From positions 1,086,245-1,150,244 of the forward strand of contig JAMLHB010000001.1 of assembly GCA_023957375.1 (NCBI GenBank): a DNA stretch of 64,000 nucleotides, in the 5' to 3' direction. Of this stretch, positions 23,013-31,150 are shown in pieces. The stretch's first letter is position 1; every line of letters begins with the position of its first letter. A program made the position numbers and the translations under genes. This DNA is from Flavobacteriales bacterium. Lineage in GTDB: Bacteria > Bacteroidota > Bacteroidia > Flavobacteriales_F > PHOS-HE28. Under the pieces are notes generated by a model, which worked only from the letters and a program-made list of their open reading frames with translations, did not search any database and was not told where the DNA came from.

Positions 23013-26006
23013 TTAATTGCGCATGGTGCCCGGCTGCTGCGGTTGCGGCAGGGCCGCCGATCTTTCCACCACGGATTGCACCAGGGTACGGATATTCATC
23101 TGCTGCAGCTTCTTGTTTGCGGCATCGGGGTATACGCGGTTGCTGAGGAACACGTAAACGGTGGCATTGGCGGGGTCGGCCCACACCATGGTGCCGGTAA
23201 AGCCGGTATGGCCGAAGCTGGAGGCGCTGGCTTCATCGCAACTGGGCCCCGGGGTGCCGGGGGCCTGCGGGCGGTCCCAGCCCAAGCCCCTGCGGTTTTC
23301 CTTGCGGGGATCACCCGTGCAGTAACGGCAGGCGGTGAATAGCCGTATGGTTTCAGCCGAGAGGTAGCGCCGCCCCCCGTACGTGCCGCCATTGAGCAGC
23401 ATTTGCATGATGACGGCCAGGTCGTTGGCGTTGGAGAACAAGCCTGCATGGCCCGCCACGCCCCCCATCATGGCGGCACCGGGGTCGTGCACGTGGCCGC
23501 GCACCAGCTCCCTGCGGAACAGAGTATCGTTCTCCGTAGGCATGATGCGCCCGATGGGAAAGCGTTCCAAGGGATTGAAGCCCATGGTGGAAAGGCCGAG
23601 GGGCCTATAGAAATTCCGCTCCAGGAACTGGTCGAACGCCATGCCGGAAACACGCTCCACCACCCGCATCAGCAGGTACATGCCCATGTCGCTGTATACG
23701 TATTTGCCACGCTCGGCCGTAGGGGTTTCCAGGACCCACTTCACCAGTGAATCGCGGTAGCTGTGGTTCACGTAGATGCCGTCCGCCACGCACATGTCGT
23801 GCACCTCATCGGGCACGGTGGCCATCACCCCGGGCTTGAACCGGCCTTTTTCCATCAACTTCCGGAAGAAGGGCATATAGGGTTTCAGTCCTGCCTGATG
23901 GGCCAGGATCTCGCTCAGCCGCAGCGAGGCATGGTATGGATACTGCTCTTTGATCTCCGGCAAGTAATCGCCCAGCGTCTTCTCCACATCCACCTTGCCT
24001 TCATCGGATAATTTCATCAGGGCCAAGGTGGTGCCGGCCACCTTGCTGATGCTGGCCAGGTCGTAGATGTCGTCGTTGTTCACGGGCCTGTCGCCCGCGT
24101 AGGTCGGCGACCCATAGGCCTTGTCCCACACCACCATGCCGTTGCGCGCCACCAGGACTTGGGCTCCGGGGAAGGCTTCGGCCTTGAGCCCTGCTTGCAC
24201 CAAGCTGTCGATCCGCAGCAGGTCCCGCGTTTTCATGGCCTCTTCTTCGGGCAACCCGTAGCGCAGGCGCCCGATGGCGGGCAGTTGCGCGCCCTGGCCC
24301 GCCCTGAAATAGGCCGATGCGGTTACTGGTAGGGTCCCTGTGGCCGGCAGCGCCCCGAAGATCAGCTGGGCCGCGAGATCCTGTGCTTCCGCATGCTCTT
24401 CATAAGCTACCACCACCGCGCTCCAACGCTGTGCGCCGTATGCCGTGCCCATGCGGTAGGGGTTGGCGAAGAGGGTGAACACCATCGCCTGCTGATCTCC
24501 CAAGCGGCGCAGGAAATCCAAGGTGAGCTGGGGCACTCCGAACTCCTTGTTGGCCCGGAAGGAGGTGTTGTGCACCGAGGCGATCACCAGGTCGTACTGC
24601 TTCAAGCTGTCCAGCAGTGCCTTGGACTGGGCCGCATTGAGGATCTTGTCGCACCGCAGTTCCGCAACGGGGGCATAGCGCTGCAAGCTCTGTTGGAACG
24701 GGTTGTGCAGGCTGTCACCGATCACTAAGGAGGCGATCCGCAAGGTATCCGTGGCGCGGATCGGTAGCACACCGTTGTTGCGCGCCACGGTGAGCGACGC
24801 GGCCACCAGCTCGCGCCGCAACGCCAGTGCTTCCTGCGTATTGAGGTCATTCACCAAGCCCTCCATCCGCACCGGCCCTAGCTGGCCCACCCCCGCCCAT
24901 TCCTTGGCGCGCAACACCTTCAGGCAGGCGGCATCAATGGTTTCCACGGGCACCTCCCCACTGTCCACGGCTTGGCGGATGCGCACCATGGCCTTCACGG
25001 GGTCCTGCGGGAAGAGCAGAATGTCATTGCCCGCCAGCAGGGCCCGAAGCTCGATCTCGCCGGGCTTGGCCGCATTAGCGATGCCTTTCATGTTGAGCGC
25101 ATCGGTGACCACCAGCCCCCGGAAGCCAAGCCCCTCCTTCAACAACCCGGTAACGATGGCCTTGCTCATGGTGCTGGGCAGGCCCGGGGTACTGTCCAGC
25201 GAAGGCACTTCCAAATGGGCCACCATCACGGCGGACACCCCGGCATCCACCAACCTCCGAAAGGGCAGCAGCTCCACGCTATCCATCCGCTGCCGGGAGA
25301 CACCGACCAAGGGAAGGGTTTTGTGGCTGTCCTTGTCGGTATCGCCATGGCCGGGAAAATGTTTGGCGGTGGCGATCACCCCGCCTCCTTGCAGTCCGTT
25401 CATGTACGCGATCCCCTTGCGCGCCACCAATTCAGGTCCTTCGCCGAAGCTGCGTTCGTTGATCACGGGGTTGGCGGGGTTCACGTTCACGTCCACATCG
25501 GGGCTGAAGCTCACCTGCACGCCCAACCGTTTCATCTCCCGTGCGATCTCCGCCCCCATGCGTTCAATGAGGGCATCGTCCCCGATCGCGCCCAAGGCCA
25601 TCTGCTTGGGAAAGCGCAAGGTGCTGTCCAAGCGCATGGCCAAGCCCCATTCCAGGTCCATGCCGATGAGCAGTGGCGTGCGCGCGGCCGCTTGGAAGCG
25701 GTTGGTCAAAACCGCTTGGCGCACCGGTCCTCCCTGGAAAAAGATGAGCCCGCCAATGTTGTAGTCGCGCACCAAGCGCTCGATCTCGTCGGCATGCTTC
25801 CCGTCCTTGTTGCTGTATGCCGCCACCATCATCAGCTGGGCGATGCGCTGGTCCAAGTTGAGGGTGGCAAACACGGAATCGGCCCACGGACTGGGCCGCT
25901 CCAGGAATGCGGGCAACGCGCCGCCAGGGGTGCGCACCGGTGGGCCTCCACCCATGGTGAACAGGCCCAACATCAACAGAACAGGCAACAAGAGAATCCG
26001 TTTCAT
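23013..26006 (-). CDS. Fused beta-N-acetylhexosaminidase (GH3) and serine beta-lactamase-like protein
   Basis: Exported 997-residue fusion. A signal peptide (residues 1-19, ILLLPVLLMLGLFTMGG) is followed by a NagZ-type GH3 domain (about 40-370). Its catalytic dyad loop is KHFPGHGDTDKDSH (215-228) and its nucleophile Asp302 lies in VVTDALNMKG. A middle GH3 C-terminal domain spans about 375-580. A class C beta-lactamase/esterase domain follows (about 600-990) with Ser652-x-x-Lys655 (SISK), a YSD motif and HTG near FGHTGFTGT. It would act on peptidoglycan fragments in the periplasm. The fusion is known in Bacteroidetes. ATG at 26006 sits 10 bases after a perfect -7 element. Confidence 0.92.
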   Translation of the reverse strand: MKRILLLPVLLMLGLFTMGGGPPVRTPGGALPAFLERPSPWADSVFATLNLDQRIAQLMMVAAYSNKDGKHADEIERLVRDYNIGGLIFFQGGPVRQAVLTNRFQAAARTPLLIGMDLEWGLAMRLDSTLRFPKQMALGAIGDDALIERMGAEIAREMKRLGVQVSFSPDVDVNVNPANPVINERSFGEGPELVARKGIAYMNGLQGGGVIATAKHFPGHGDTDKDSHKTLPLVGVSRQRMDSVELLPFRRLVDAGVSAVMVAHLEVPSLDSTPGLPSTMSKAIVTGLLKEGLGFRGLVVTDALNMKGIANAAKPGEIELRALLAGNDILLFPQDPVKAMVRIRQAVDSGEVPVETIDAACLKVLRAKEWAGVGQLGPVRMEGLVNDLNTQEALALRRELVAASLTVARNNGVLPIRATDTLRIASLVIGDSLHNPFQQSLQRYAPVAELRCDKILNAAQSKALLDSLKQYDLVIASVHNTSFRANKEFGVPQLTLDFLRRLGDQQAMVFTLFANPYRMGTAYGAQRWSAVVVAYEEHAEAQDLAAQLIFGALPATGTLPVTASAYFRAGQGAQLPAIGRLRYGLPEEEAMKTRDLLRIDSLVQAGLKAEAFPGAQVLVARNGMVVWDKAYGSPTYAGDRPVNNDDIYDLASISKVAGTTLALMKLSDEGKVDVEKTLGDYLPEIKEQYPYHASLRLSEILAHQAGLKPYMPFFRKLMEKGRFKPGVMATVPDEVHDMCVADGIYVNHSYRDSLVKWVLETPTAERGKYVYSDMGMYLLMRVVERVSGMAFDQFLERNFYRPLGLSTMGFNPLERFPIGRIMPTENDTLFRRELVRGHVHDPGAAMMGGVAGHAGLFSNANDLAVIMQMLLNGGTYGGRRYLSAETIRLFTACRYCTGDPRKENRRGLGWDRPQAPGTPGPSCDEASASSFGHTGFTGTMVWADPANATVYVFLSNRVYPDAANKKLQQMNIRTLVQSVVERSAALPQPQQPGTMRN

Positions 26007-26016
26007 CGCGAATGGC

Positions 26017-26024
26017 CAAAACTA
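26017..26024 (-). promoter_or_regulatory. -7 promoter element of the GH3/beta-lactamase fusion
   Basis: The minus strand reads TAGTTTTG, a perfect TAnnTTTG match, 10 bases before the ATG at 26006. Confidence 0.6.
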
Positions 26025-26127
26025 CCGGCACCCGGAAGGCGCTTTGACCAACAGCCGTGCCACTTGTCAACACCGCAGGCGGCAAAGTGCATTTGCACAC
26101 CAGCGTCCGCTGCGCCGGTGCGGCAGG

Positions 26128-26135
26128 TACTTTTG
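26128..26135 (+). promoter_or_regulatory. -7 promoter element of the exported protein at 26161
   Basis: TACTTTTG is a perfect TAnnTTTG match 25 bases before the GTG start at 26161. Confidence 0.55.
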
Positions 26136-26160
26136 CACGTTGACTCACGTTCCATCCACC

Positions 26161-27015
26161 GTGATCCGTCCATCGCTGCTCCCCTTGCTGCTGCTGCTGC
26201 TGCCACTGCCCGTGCTTGGCCAAGTTCATGCCGGGGAGAGCACAGGCGGGCTGGCCAGCCATCTGCAGGCGTTGGGTGCGGCCGCCAATGATGCGCAACG
26301 CGACAGCGCAAACGCAGCGGTGAAACAGGAGCTCGGCGCGATACTGGGGTCGGACAGCGCGTTCACCGCTTCCTTCACCGGGGTGCCCATCAGCCACATC
26401 GATGCACCGGACGGCACCTTCCGCCTCTTCACCTGGAACGTGCCCTACAGCAACGGGTCCTTCCTCTATGAAGGATTCCTGCTGGTGAAAAAGCGCAGCG
26501 GAAGCGCGCTGTACGGGCTGCGCGATATGACGGACCACATCGCCAAGCCGGCCACGGCACAGTTGGGCCCGGAAAACTGGTACGGGGCCGTGTACTACGA
26601 AATGATCCCCGTGCAGGACGGCCGGCGGACCTACTATACCCTGCTCGGCTGGAAGGGATACAGCATGGTGGAAACCCGCAAGGTGATCGAGGTGCTCAGC
26701 CTTTCAGGGCCCACACCAAAATTCGGGGCGCCTTTGTTCACCGGGAAGAAGCAGCGCCTGTTGCGGGATGTCTTCGCTTTCACCGCCCAAGGCAGCATGC
26801 TGCTGCGCTGGGAGCCGTTGCGCAAGGCCGTGCTGATGGACCACCTTTCCGCCACGCGTCCCGAACTGGAAGGCCAGCCCGCCTTCATGGCGCCGGACCT
26901 TTCCTACGACAGCTACACGTGGGAGAAGGGGCAATGGCGCTACCAGCGCGATGTGGACATGCGCGGCAACGACCGGGGCAAACCCTACAAGGCGCCGCCC
27001 AAGGAAACGCGGTAG
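26161..27015 (+). CDS. Exported protein of unknown function (284 aa)
   Basis: I do not recognise a named family, though the layout is common in Bacteroidetes. A GTG start at 26161 gives VIRPSLLPLLLLLLPLPVLG, a signal peptide probably cut before QVHAGE; a TTG seven codons upstream is an alternative. The mature part has a helical stretch (residues 30-65), then a beta-rich domain with YYTLLGWKGYSMVETRKVIEVL and FRLFTWNVPYSNG. No lipobox or sorting domain is seen. Likely periplasmic. A perfect -7 element lies upstream. Confidence 0.7.
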   Translation: MIRPSLLPLLLLLLPLPVLGQVHAGESTGGLASHLQALGAAANDAQRDSANAAVKQELGAILGSDSAFTASFTGVPISHIDAPDGTFRLFTWNVPYSNGSFLYEGFLLVKKRSGSALYGLRDMTDHIAKPATAQLGPENWYGAVYYEMIPVQDGRRTYYTLLGWKGYSMVETRKVIEVLSLSGPTPKFGAPLFTGKKQRLLRDVFAFTAQGSMLLRWEPLRKAVLMDHLSATRPELEGQPAFMAPDLSYDSYTWEKGQWRYQRDVDMRGNDRGKPYKAPPKETR

Positions 27016-27215
27016 CCCCCTGCGGGAAGGCCAGCGGCAACGGCTCCGGAAGAGCCCTCGTACCTGGGCCGTCCTTCAATGGCGTACCGCCTTTCAGGAT
27101 AGGCGGACCTGTCGGCCCGTTTTGCGGCCACGCCATCAACCCCTTGAGCATCGGCGCGATGGCTCGGGAGGAAGGGCCATGGATTTTCCACCGGTGGTTC
27201 CGTACTTCGCGGGCG

Positions 27216-28490
27216 ATGGAAGCGAACAGGCTGTTGATCAAAAACGCCAAGGCGCTGGTGGGCACCCACCCCAAGGGCACCCTGCGCGTGGCCGGTGCAT
27301 CCATGGCGGAGCTGCCCATGCTGGAGCACGGCTGGATGATGGCCGAGAACGGCGTCATCACGGCCCTGGGCACCGAGGAGGACTGGCCCGGCATCAGCGA
27401 CTGGAACGGGCTGGAGGTGATCGACGCCACGGACCGCTATGTGCTGCCGGGCTGGTGCGATCCGCATACCCACTCCGTGTTCGCCGCGCCGCGCGAGGGC
27501 GAGTTCGTGGACCGCATCAACGGGTTGGGCTATGAGGAGATCGCGGCCAAGGGAGGCGGCATCCTCAACAGCGCCCGCAAGCTCCGGGCCATGGGCGAGG
27601 AGGAACTGTACGCAGGAGCCAAGGCCCGCTTGGAGGAGATGATGCACCAAGGCACCGTGGCCGTGGAGATCAAGAGCGGGTACGGGCTGGATGCCGCCAG
27701 TGAACTGAAGATGCTGCGCGTGGCCCAACGGCTCAAGAAAACCCTTCCGCTGCAAGTACGCACCACCCTGCTGGCCGCCCATGCGCTTCCGCCCGAGTAC
27801 AAGGACAACCGCGCAGGCTACGTGGACCTCATCATCAAGCAGCTGATCCCGCAGGTGGCCGGGGAAGGCTTGGCCCAGTACGTGGACTGCTTCTGCGAAC
27901 GCAACTACTTCACCGCGGAGGAAATGGGCTTGATCCTGGAGGCCGGCAACAAGCACGACCTAAAGGGGAAGGTGCACGTGAACCAGTTCAGTTCCATGGG
28001 CGGCATACAGGCGGCCGTGGCACACAACGCCTTGAGCGTGGACCATCTGGAAGTGATGGAGGATGCGGACATCGAATCCCTTCGCGGCACACGGACCATC
28101 CCCACCCTGCTTCCCTCCTGCTCGTTCTTTCTCGGCATTCCGTACGGGCCGGCCAGGGAGCTCATCGAAGCGGGACTGCCCGTGGCCTTGGCCACCGACC
28201 ACAACCCCGGTTCCACGCCCAGTGGCAACATGAACTTCGTGGTGGCGCTGGCCTGCATCAAGTTGCGCATGTCGCCCGAGCAAGCCGTTCAGGCGGCCAC
28301 GATCAACGCTGCGGCAGCCATGGGGCTGGCAGAAGAACTTGGAAGCCTCACCGTGGGCAAACGGGCCAGTTGCCTTATCACCAAACCCGTGCCCTCCTTG
28401 GCCTACCTTCCGTATGCCTTCGGCCAGGACCATATCGACACCGTGATCATCGATGGAAGAACCGTCCGCACAGGAGAAACCGCAGCTTGA
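27216..28490 (+). CDS. hutI: Imidazolonepropionase
   Basis: Third step of histidine degradation: hydrolyses 4-imidazolone-5-propanoate to N-formimino-L-glutamate. Amidohydrolase superfamily, 424 aa. Metal ligands His84 and His86 lie in GWCDPHTHSVF; other marks are FVDRINGLGYEEIAAKGGGI, VAVEIKSGYGLD, KVHVNQFSSMGG and ATDHNPGSTPSGNM. The ATG at 27216 (MEANRLLIKNAKAL) fits family N-termini. The product is the substrate of the FtcD-type enzyme encoded at 29389. hutH and hutU are not in the window. Confidence 0.95.
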   Translation: MEANRLLIKNAKALVGTHPKGTLRVAGASMAELPMLEHGWMMAENGVITALGTEEDWPGISDWNGLEVIDATDRYVLPGWCDPHTHSVFAAPREGEFVDRINGLGYEEIAAKGGGILNSARKLRAMGEEELYAGAKARLEEMMHQGTVAVEIKSGYGLDAASELKMLRVAQRLKKTLPLQVRTTLLAAHALPPEYKDNRAGYVDLIIKQLIPQVAGEGLAQYVDCFCERNYFTAEEMGLILEAGNKHDLKGKVHVNQFSSMGGIQAAVAHNALSVDHLEVMEDADIESLRGTRTIPTLLPSCSFFLGIPYGPARELIEAGLPVALATDHNPGSTPSGNMNFVVALACIKLRMSPEQAVQAATINAAAAMGLAEELGSLTVGKRASCLITKPVPSLAYLPYAFGQDHIDTVIIDGRTVRTGETAA

Positions 28491-29247
28491 TCCATCGCTG
28501 TTCCGGCCACCGGGGCTGGAAATGGCGCGCGGGCTGCTCTATTTCACCCTGGTCTTCATGGTCTTCATGTTCATGCAGTTGGCCGTGATGATCTGGCGCG
28601 TGATAGCCCTCTCGCCTGCACTTGCCCAACAAGGCTTCAGCTTGGCCCTGTTGGACACGCCCGCTTTCCAGGAGCGGTGGCAGCAGGTGGGCCTGCACGG
28701 AGACGTACTGGCCCTTGTGGGCCTGATCTCGGGCGGCGTGTGCCTGCTGCTGCTGCTGTGGATCACGTTTCGTTGGAAAAACAAGCGCACCGGCCATTTT
28801 CTCGCCCTGGGGATGCCCACGCTGCGCTCACTGTTCCTGTGGACCGGATTCTTCCTGGTGGTGTTCGCGGCGCTGGAGGCCATCACCTTCCTGCTGCCCG
28901 AAATGGACAGCGAGTTCATGCGCCAGGTGCTCAGCTCGGCCACCAATTACCCCCTGCTGTTCCTCGGCCTGGGCCTGATGCCCGCGCTGTTCGAGGAATT
29001 CCTGCTGCGCGGATTGCTGTACGGGTCTCTGCGCCACCTGCTGGACAAGCACGTTTCGGTGGCCATTGTGGCCGGCGTGTTCACCATGTTGCACCAACAG
29101 TACGACTGGTACATCCTGTTGCTGTACGTGCTGCCATTGGGCGTGTTCCTGGGCTATGCCCGGGCCAACTCGGGCTCCATCTGGACCGCCGTGTTCCTGC
29201 ACCTGCTCAACAACGTGGCCAGCATGCTGCTGCCGCACGTAACGTAA
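28453..29247 (+). CDS. CPBP-family intramembrane metalloprotease
   Basis: Integral membrane protein (264 aa) with about seven membrane segments. CPBP (Abi/CAAX protease) motifs are present: EEFLLRG near residue 190 (the EExxxR motif), a central His in TMLHQQYDW, and the C-terminal FLHLLNNVASM (HxxxN). Family members cut prenylated or other membrane peptides, but substrates in Bacteroidetes are unknown. Its ATG lies 38 bases inside the 3' end of hutI in another frame, so the two are cotranscribed. Its link to histidine breakdown is probably only positional. Confidence 0.87.
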   Translation: MEEPSAQEKPQLDPSLFRPPGLEMARGLLYFTLVFMVFMFMQLAVMIWRVIALSPALAQQGFSLALLDTPAFQERWQQVGLHGDVLALVGLISGGVCLLLLLWITFRWKNKRTGHFLALGMPTLRSLFLWTGFFLVVFAALEAITFLLPEMDSEFMRQVLSSATNYPLLFLGLGLMPALFEEFLLRGLLYGSLRHLLDKHVSVAIVAGVFTMLHQQYDWYILLLYVLPLGVFLGYARANSGSIWTAVFLHLLNNVASMLLPHVT

Positions 29248-29388
29248 TACGGGCCCGGGGCCTTCGCGCCCACAGGATGCGATGGCCCAATGGCCGTGAC
29301 CACCGGGAAGCAGGACGTGCAACACTTGGGGGATGTGATCTGCCGCGCGTACCCAAGGCTAACTTCACCGCCAAAACCAATTGTAGAA

Positions 29389-31077
29389 ATGCCTATCATC
29401 GAATGTGTTCCCAATATCAGTGAAGGCCGCGACCGGGCCAAGATCGATGCCATTGCCGCCGTGGTGGAAACCGTGGAAGGCGTCCGCCTGCTGGACGTGG
29501 ACCCTGGAAAAGCCACCAACCGCACCGTGATCACCTTCGTAGGCGAACCGGGGCCCGTTTGCGAAGCAGCGTTCCGCCTGGTGAGGAAGGCGCAGGAATT
29601 GATCGACATGTCCGCCCACCATGGCGAGCACCCGCGCTTTGGCGCCACGGACGTATGCCCCCTGGTGCCCATCAGCGGGATCACCCTGGAGGAACTGGTG
29701 CCCTATGCGCACCGTTTGGGCGAGCGCATCGGAAACGAGCTGGGCGTTCCCGTGTATGCCTACGAGGCGGCCGCCCGCGAGGAGAAGCGGCGCAACCTGG
29801 CCCACAACCGAGCCGGGGAATACGAAGGACTGGAAAAGAAATTGGCGGACCCCGAATGGAAACCCGACTTCGGGCCCGCCGCTTGGAACGACAGCGTACG
29901 CCGCAGCGGTGCCACCGCCGTGGGCGCGCGCAAGGTGCTGATCGCCTACAACATCAACCTCAACACGGCCAGCGTGCGCCGCGCCAATGCCATCGCCTTC
30001 GACCTGCGCGAGAGCGGCAGGGCCAAACGCGAGGGCGGCACCCTCACCGGCAAGTTGATCAAGGATGAGCACGGACATCCCGTCATGATCCCCGGTAAGT
30101 TGAAGAAGGTGAAGGGCATGGGCTGGTTCATCCAGGAATATGGCGTGGCGCAAGTGTCGCTCAACCTGAACGACATCGACGTGACCCCGGTGCACATCGC
30201 GTTCGATGAGGCGTGCAAAAGCGCCGCCTCCAGGGGCATCCGCGTCACGGGCAGCGAACTGGTCGGCCTGATCCCCAAGCAGGCCTTGCTGGACGCGGCC
30301 GACTTCTTCCTGCGGAGGCAACAGCGCAGCTTGGGCATCCCCGAGCGGGACAAGGTCCTCATCGCCGTGAAATCCTTGGGGCTGGACGACCTGGCCCCCT
30401 TCGATCCGCGGAAGAAGGTGATCGAGTACCAGCTCGAGGACCCTGCCGCAAGCCCGTTGGTCCAGCTCAGCCTTGATCGCTTCACCGAGGAAACGGCCCG
30501 TGAAACACCCGCTCCCGGCGGCGGGTCCGTGGCCGCCATTGTGGGGGCCATGGGCATTGCCTTGGGCGCCATGGTGGCCAACCTCAGCGCCAACAAGCGC
30601 GGCTGGGACGACCGTTGGGAGGAGTTCAGCCAGTGGGCCGTGAAGGCGGAAGAGTATCGCGTACGCCTGCTTGAATTGGTGGACGAGGACACCCGTGCCT
30701 ACGAGCAGATCATGCAGGCGTTGCAGCTGCCCAAGCACACCCCTGAAGAAGTGGCCGCCCGGAAGGCCGCGCTGCACGAAGCCACCAAGGGCGCCATCCT
30801 GGCCCCGTTGGAAACCCTGCGCGTTTGCGTGGCCAGCATGGAAGTTGCACAGGCCATGGCACGCATCGGCATGCCCAGCAGCATCAGCGATGCCGGGGTG
30901 GGCGTGATGTGCGCACGAACAGGAGCCTTGGCGGCCTATTTGAACGTGCGCACCAACTTCAAGGGCTTTGACGACGAGGAGTTCCGGCACACGGTGATGC
31001 AGGAAGCCGATGGGCTCAAGGCCCGGGCCGAGGCCATCGAACAGGAGGTGATGCAGGCCACCTTGGCCAAATTATAG
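29389..31077 (+). CDS. ftcD: Bifunctional glutamate formimidoyltransferase / formimidoyl-THF cyclodeaminase
   Basis: Completes histidine breakdown: moves the formimino group from formiminoglutamate to tetrahydrofolate, then deaminates it to 5,10-methenyl-THF. 562 residues, the fused two-domain form as in animals. The N-terminal transferase domain (1-325) has IIECVPNISEGRD and HHGEHPRFGATDVCPLVPI (catalytic His). The C-terminal cyclodeaminase domain (about 350-555) has RETPAPGGGSVAAIVGAMGIAL. The ATG at 29389 gives the standard N-terminus MPIIECVPN. It follows hutI and a CPBP gene on the same strand. Confidence 0.95.
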   Translation: MPIIECVPNISEGRDRAKIDAIAAVVETVEGVRLLDVDPGKATNRTVITFVGEPGPVCEAAFRLVRKAQELIDMSAHHGEHPRFGATDVCPLVPISGITLEELVPYAHRLGERIGNELGVPVYAYEAAAREEKRRNLAHNRAGEYEGLEKKLADPEWKPDFGPAAWNDSVRRSGATAVGARKVLIAYNINLNTASVRRANAIAFDLRESGRAKREGGTLTGKLIKDEHGHPVMIPGKLKKVKGMGWFIQEYGVAQVSLNLNDIDVTPVHIAFDEACKSAASRGIRVTGSELVGLIPKQALLDAADFFLRRQQRSLGIPERDKVLIAVKSLGLDDLAPFDPRKKVIEYQLEDPAASPLVQLSLDRFTEETARETPAPGGGSVAAIVGAMGIALGAMVANLSANKRGWDDRWEEFSQWAVKAEEYRVRLLELVDEDTRAYEQIMQALQLPKHTPEEVAARKAALHEATKGAILAPLETLRVCVASMEVAQAMARIGMPSSISDAGVGVMCARTGALAAYLNVRTNFKGFDDEEFRHTVMQEADGLKARAEAIEQEVMQATLAKL

Positions 31078-31150
31078 GCCGCTGCGTACAAACGGGCGAC
31101 CATTGGAACTGCTATCTTGTTCGCGTGGCACTTAGAAACCATTTCCGGCC

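Noticed and set aside
29365-30990. 541-residue minus-strand frame opposite ftcD
   Set aside because: Antisense shadow of a clear ftcD gene caused by high GC content; rich in His, Gly and Gln with no family features.
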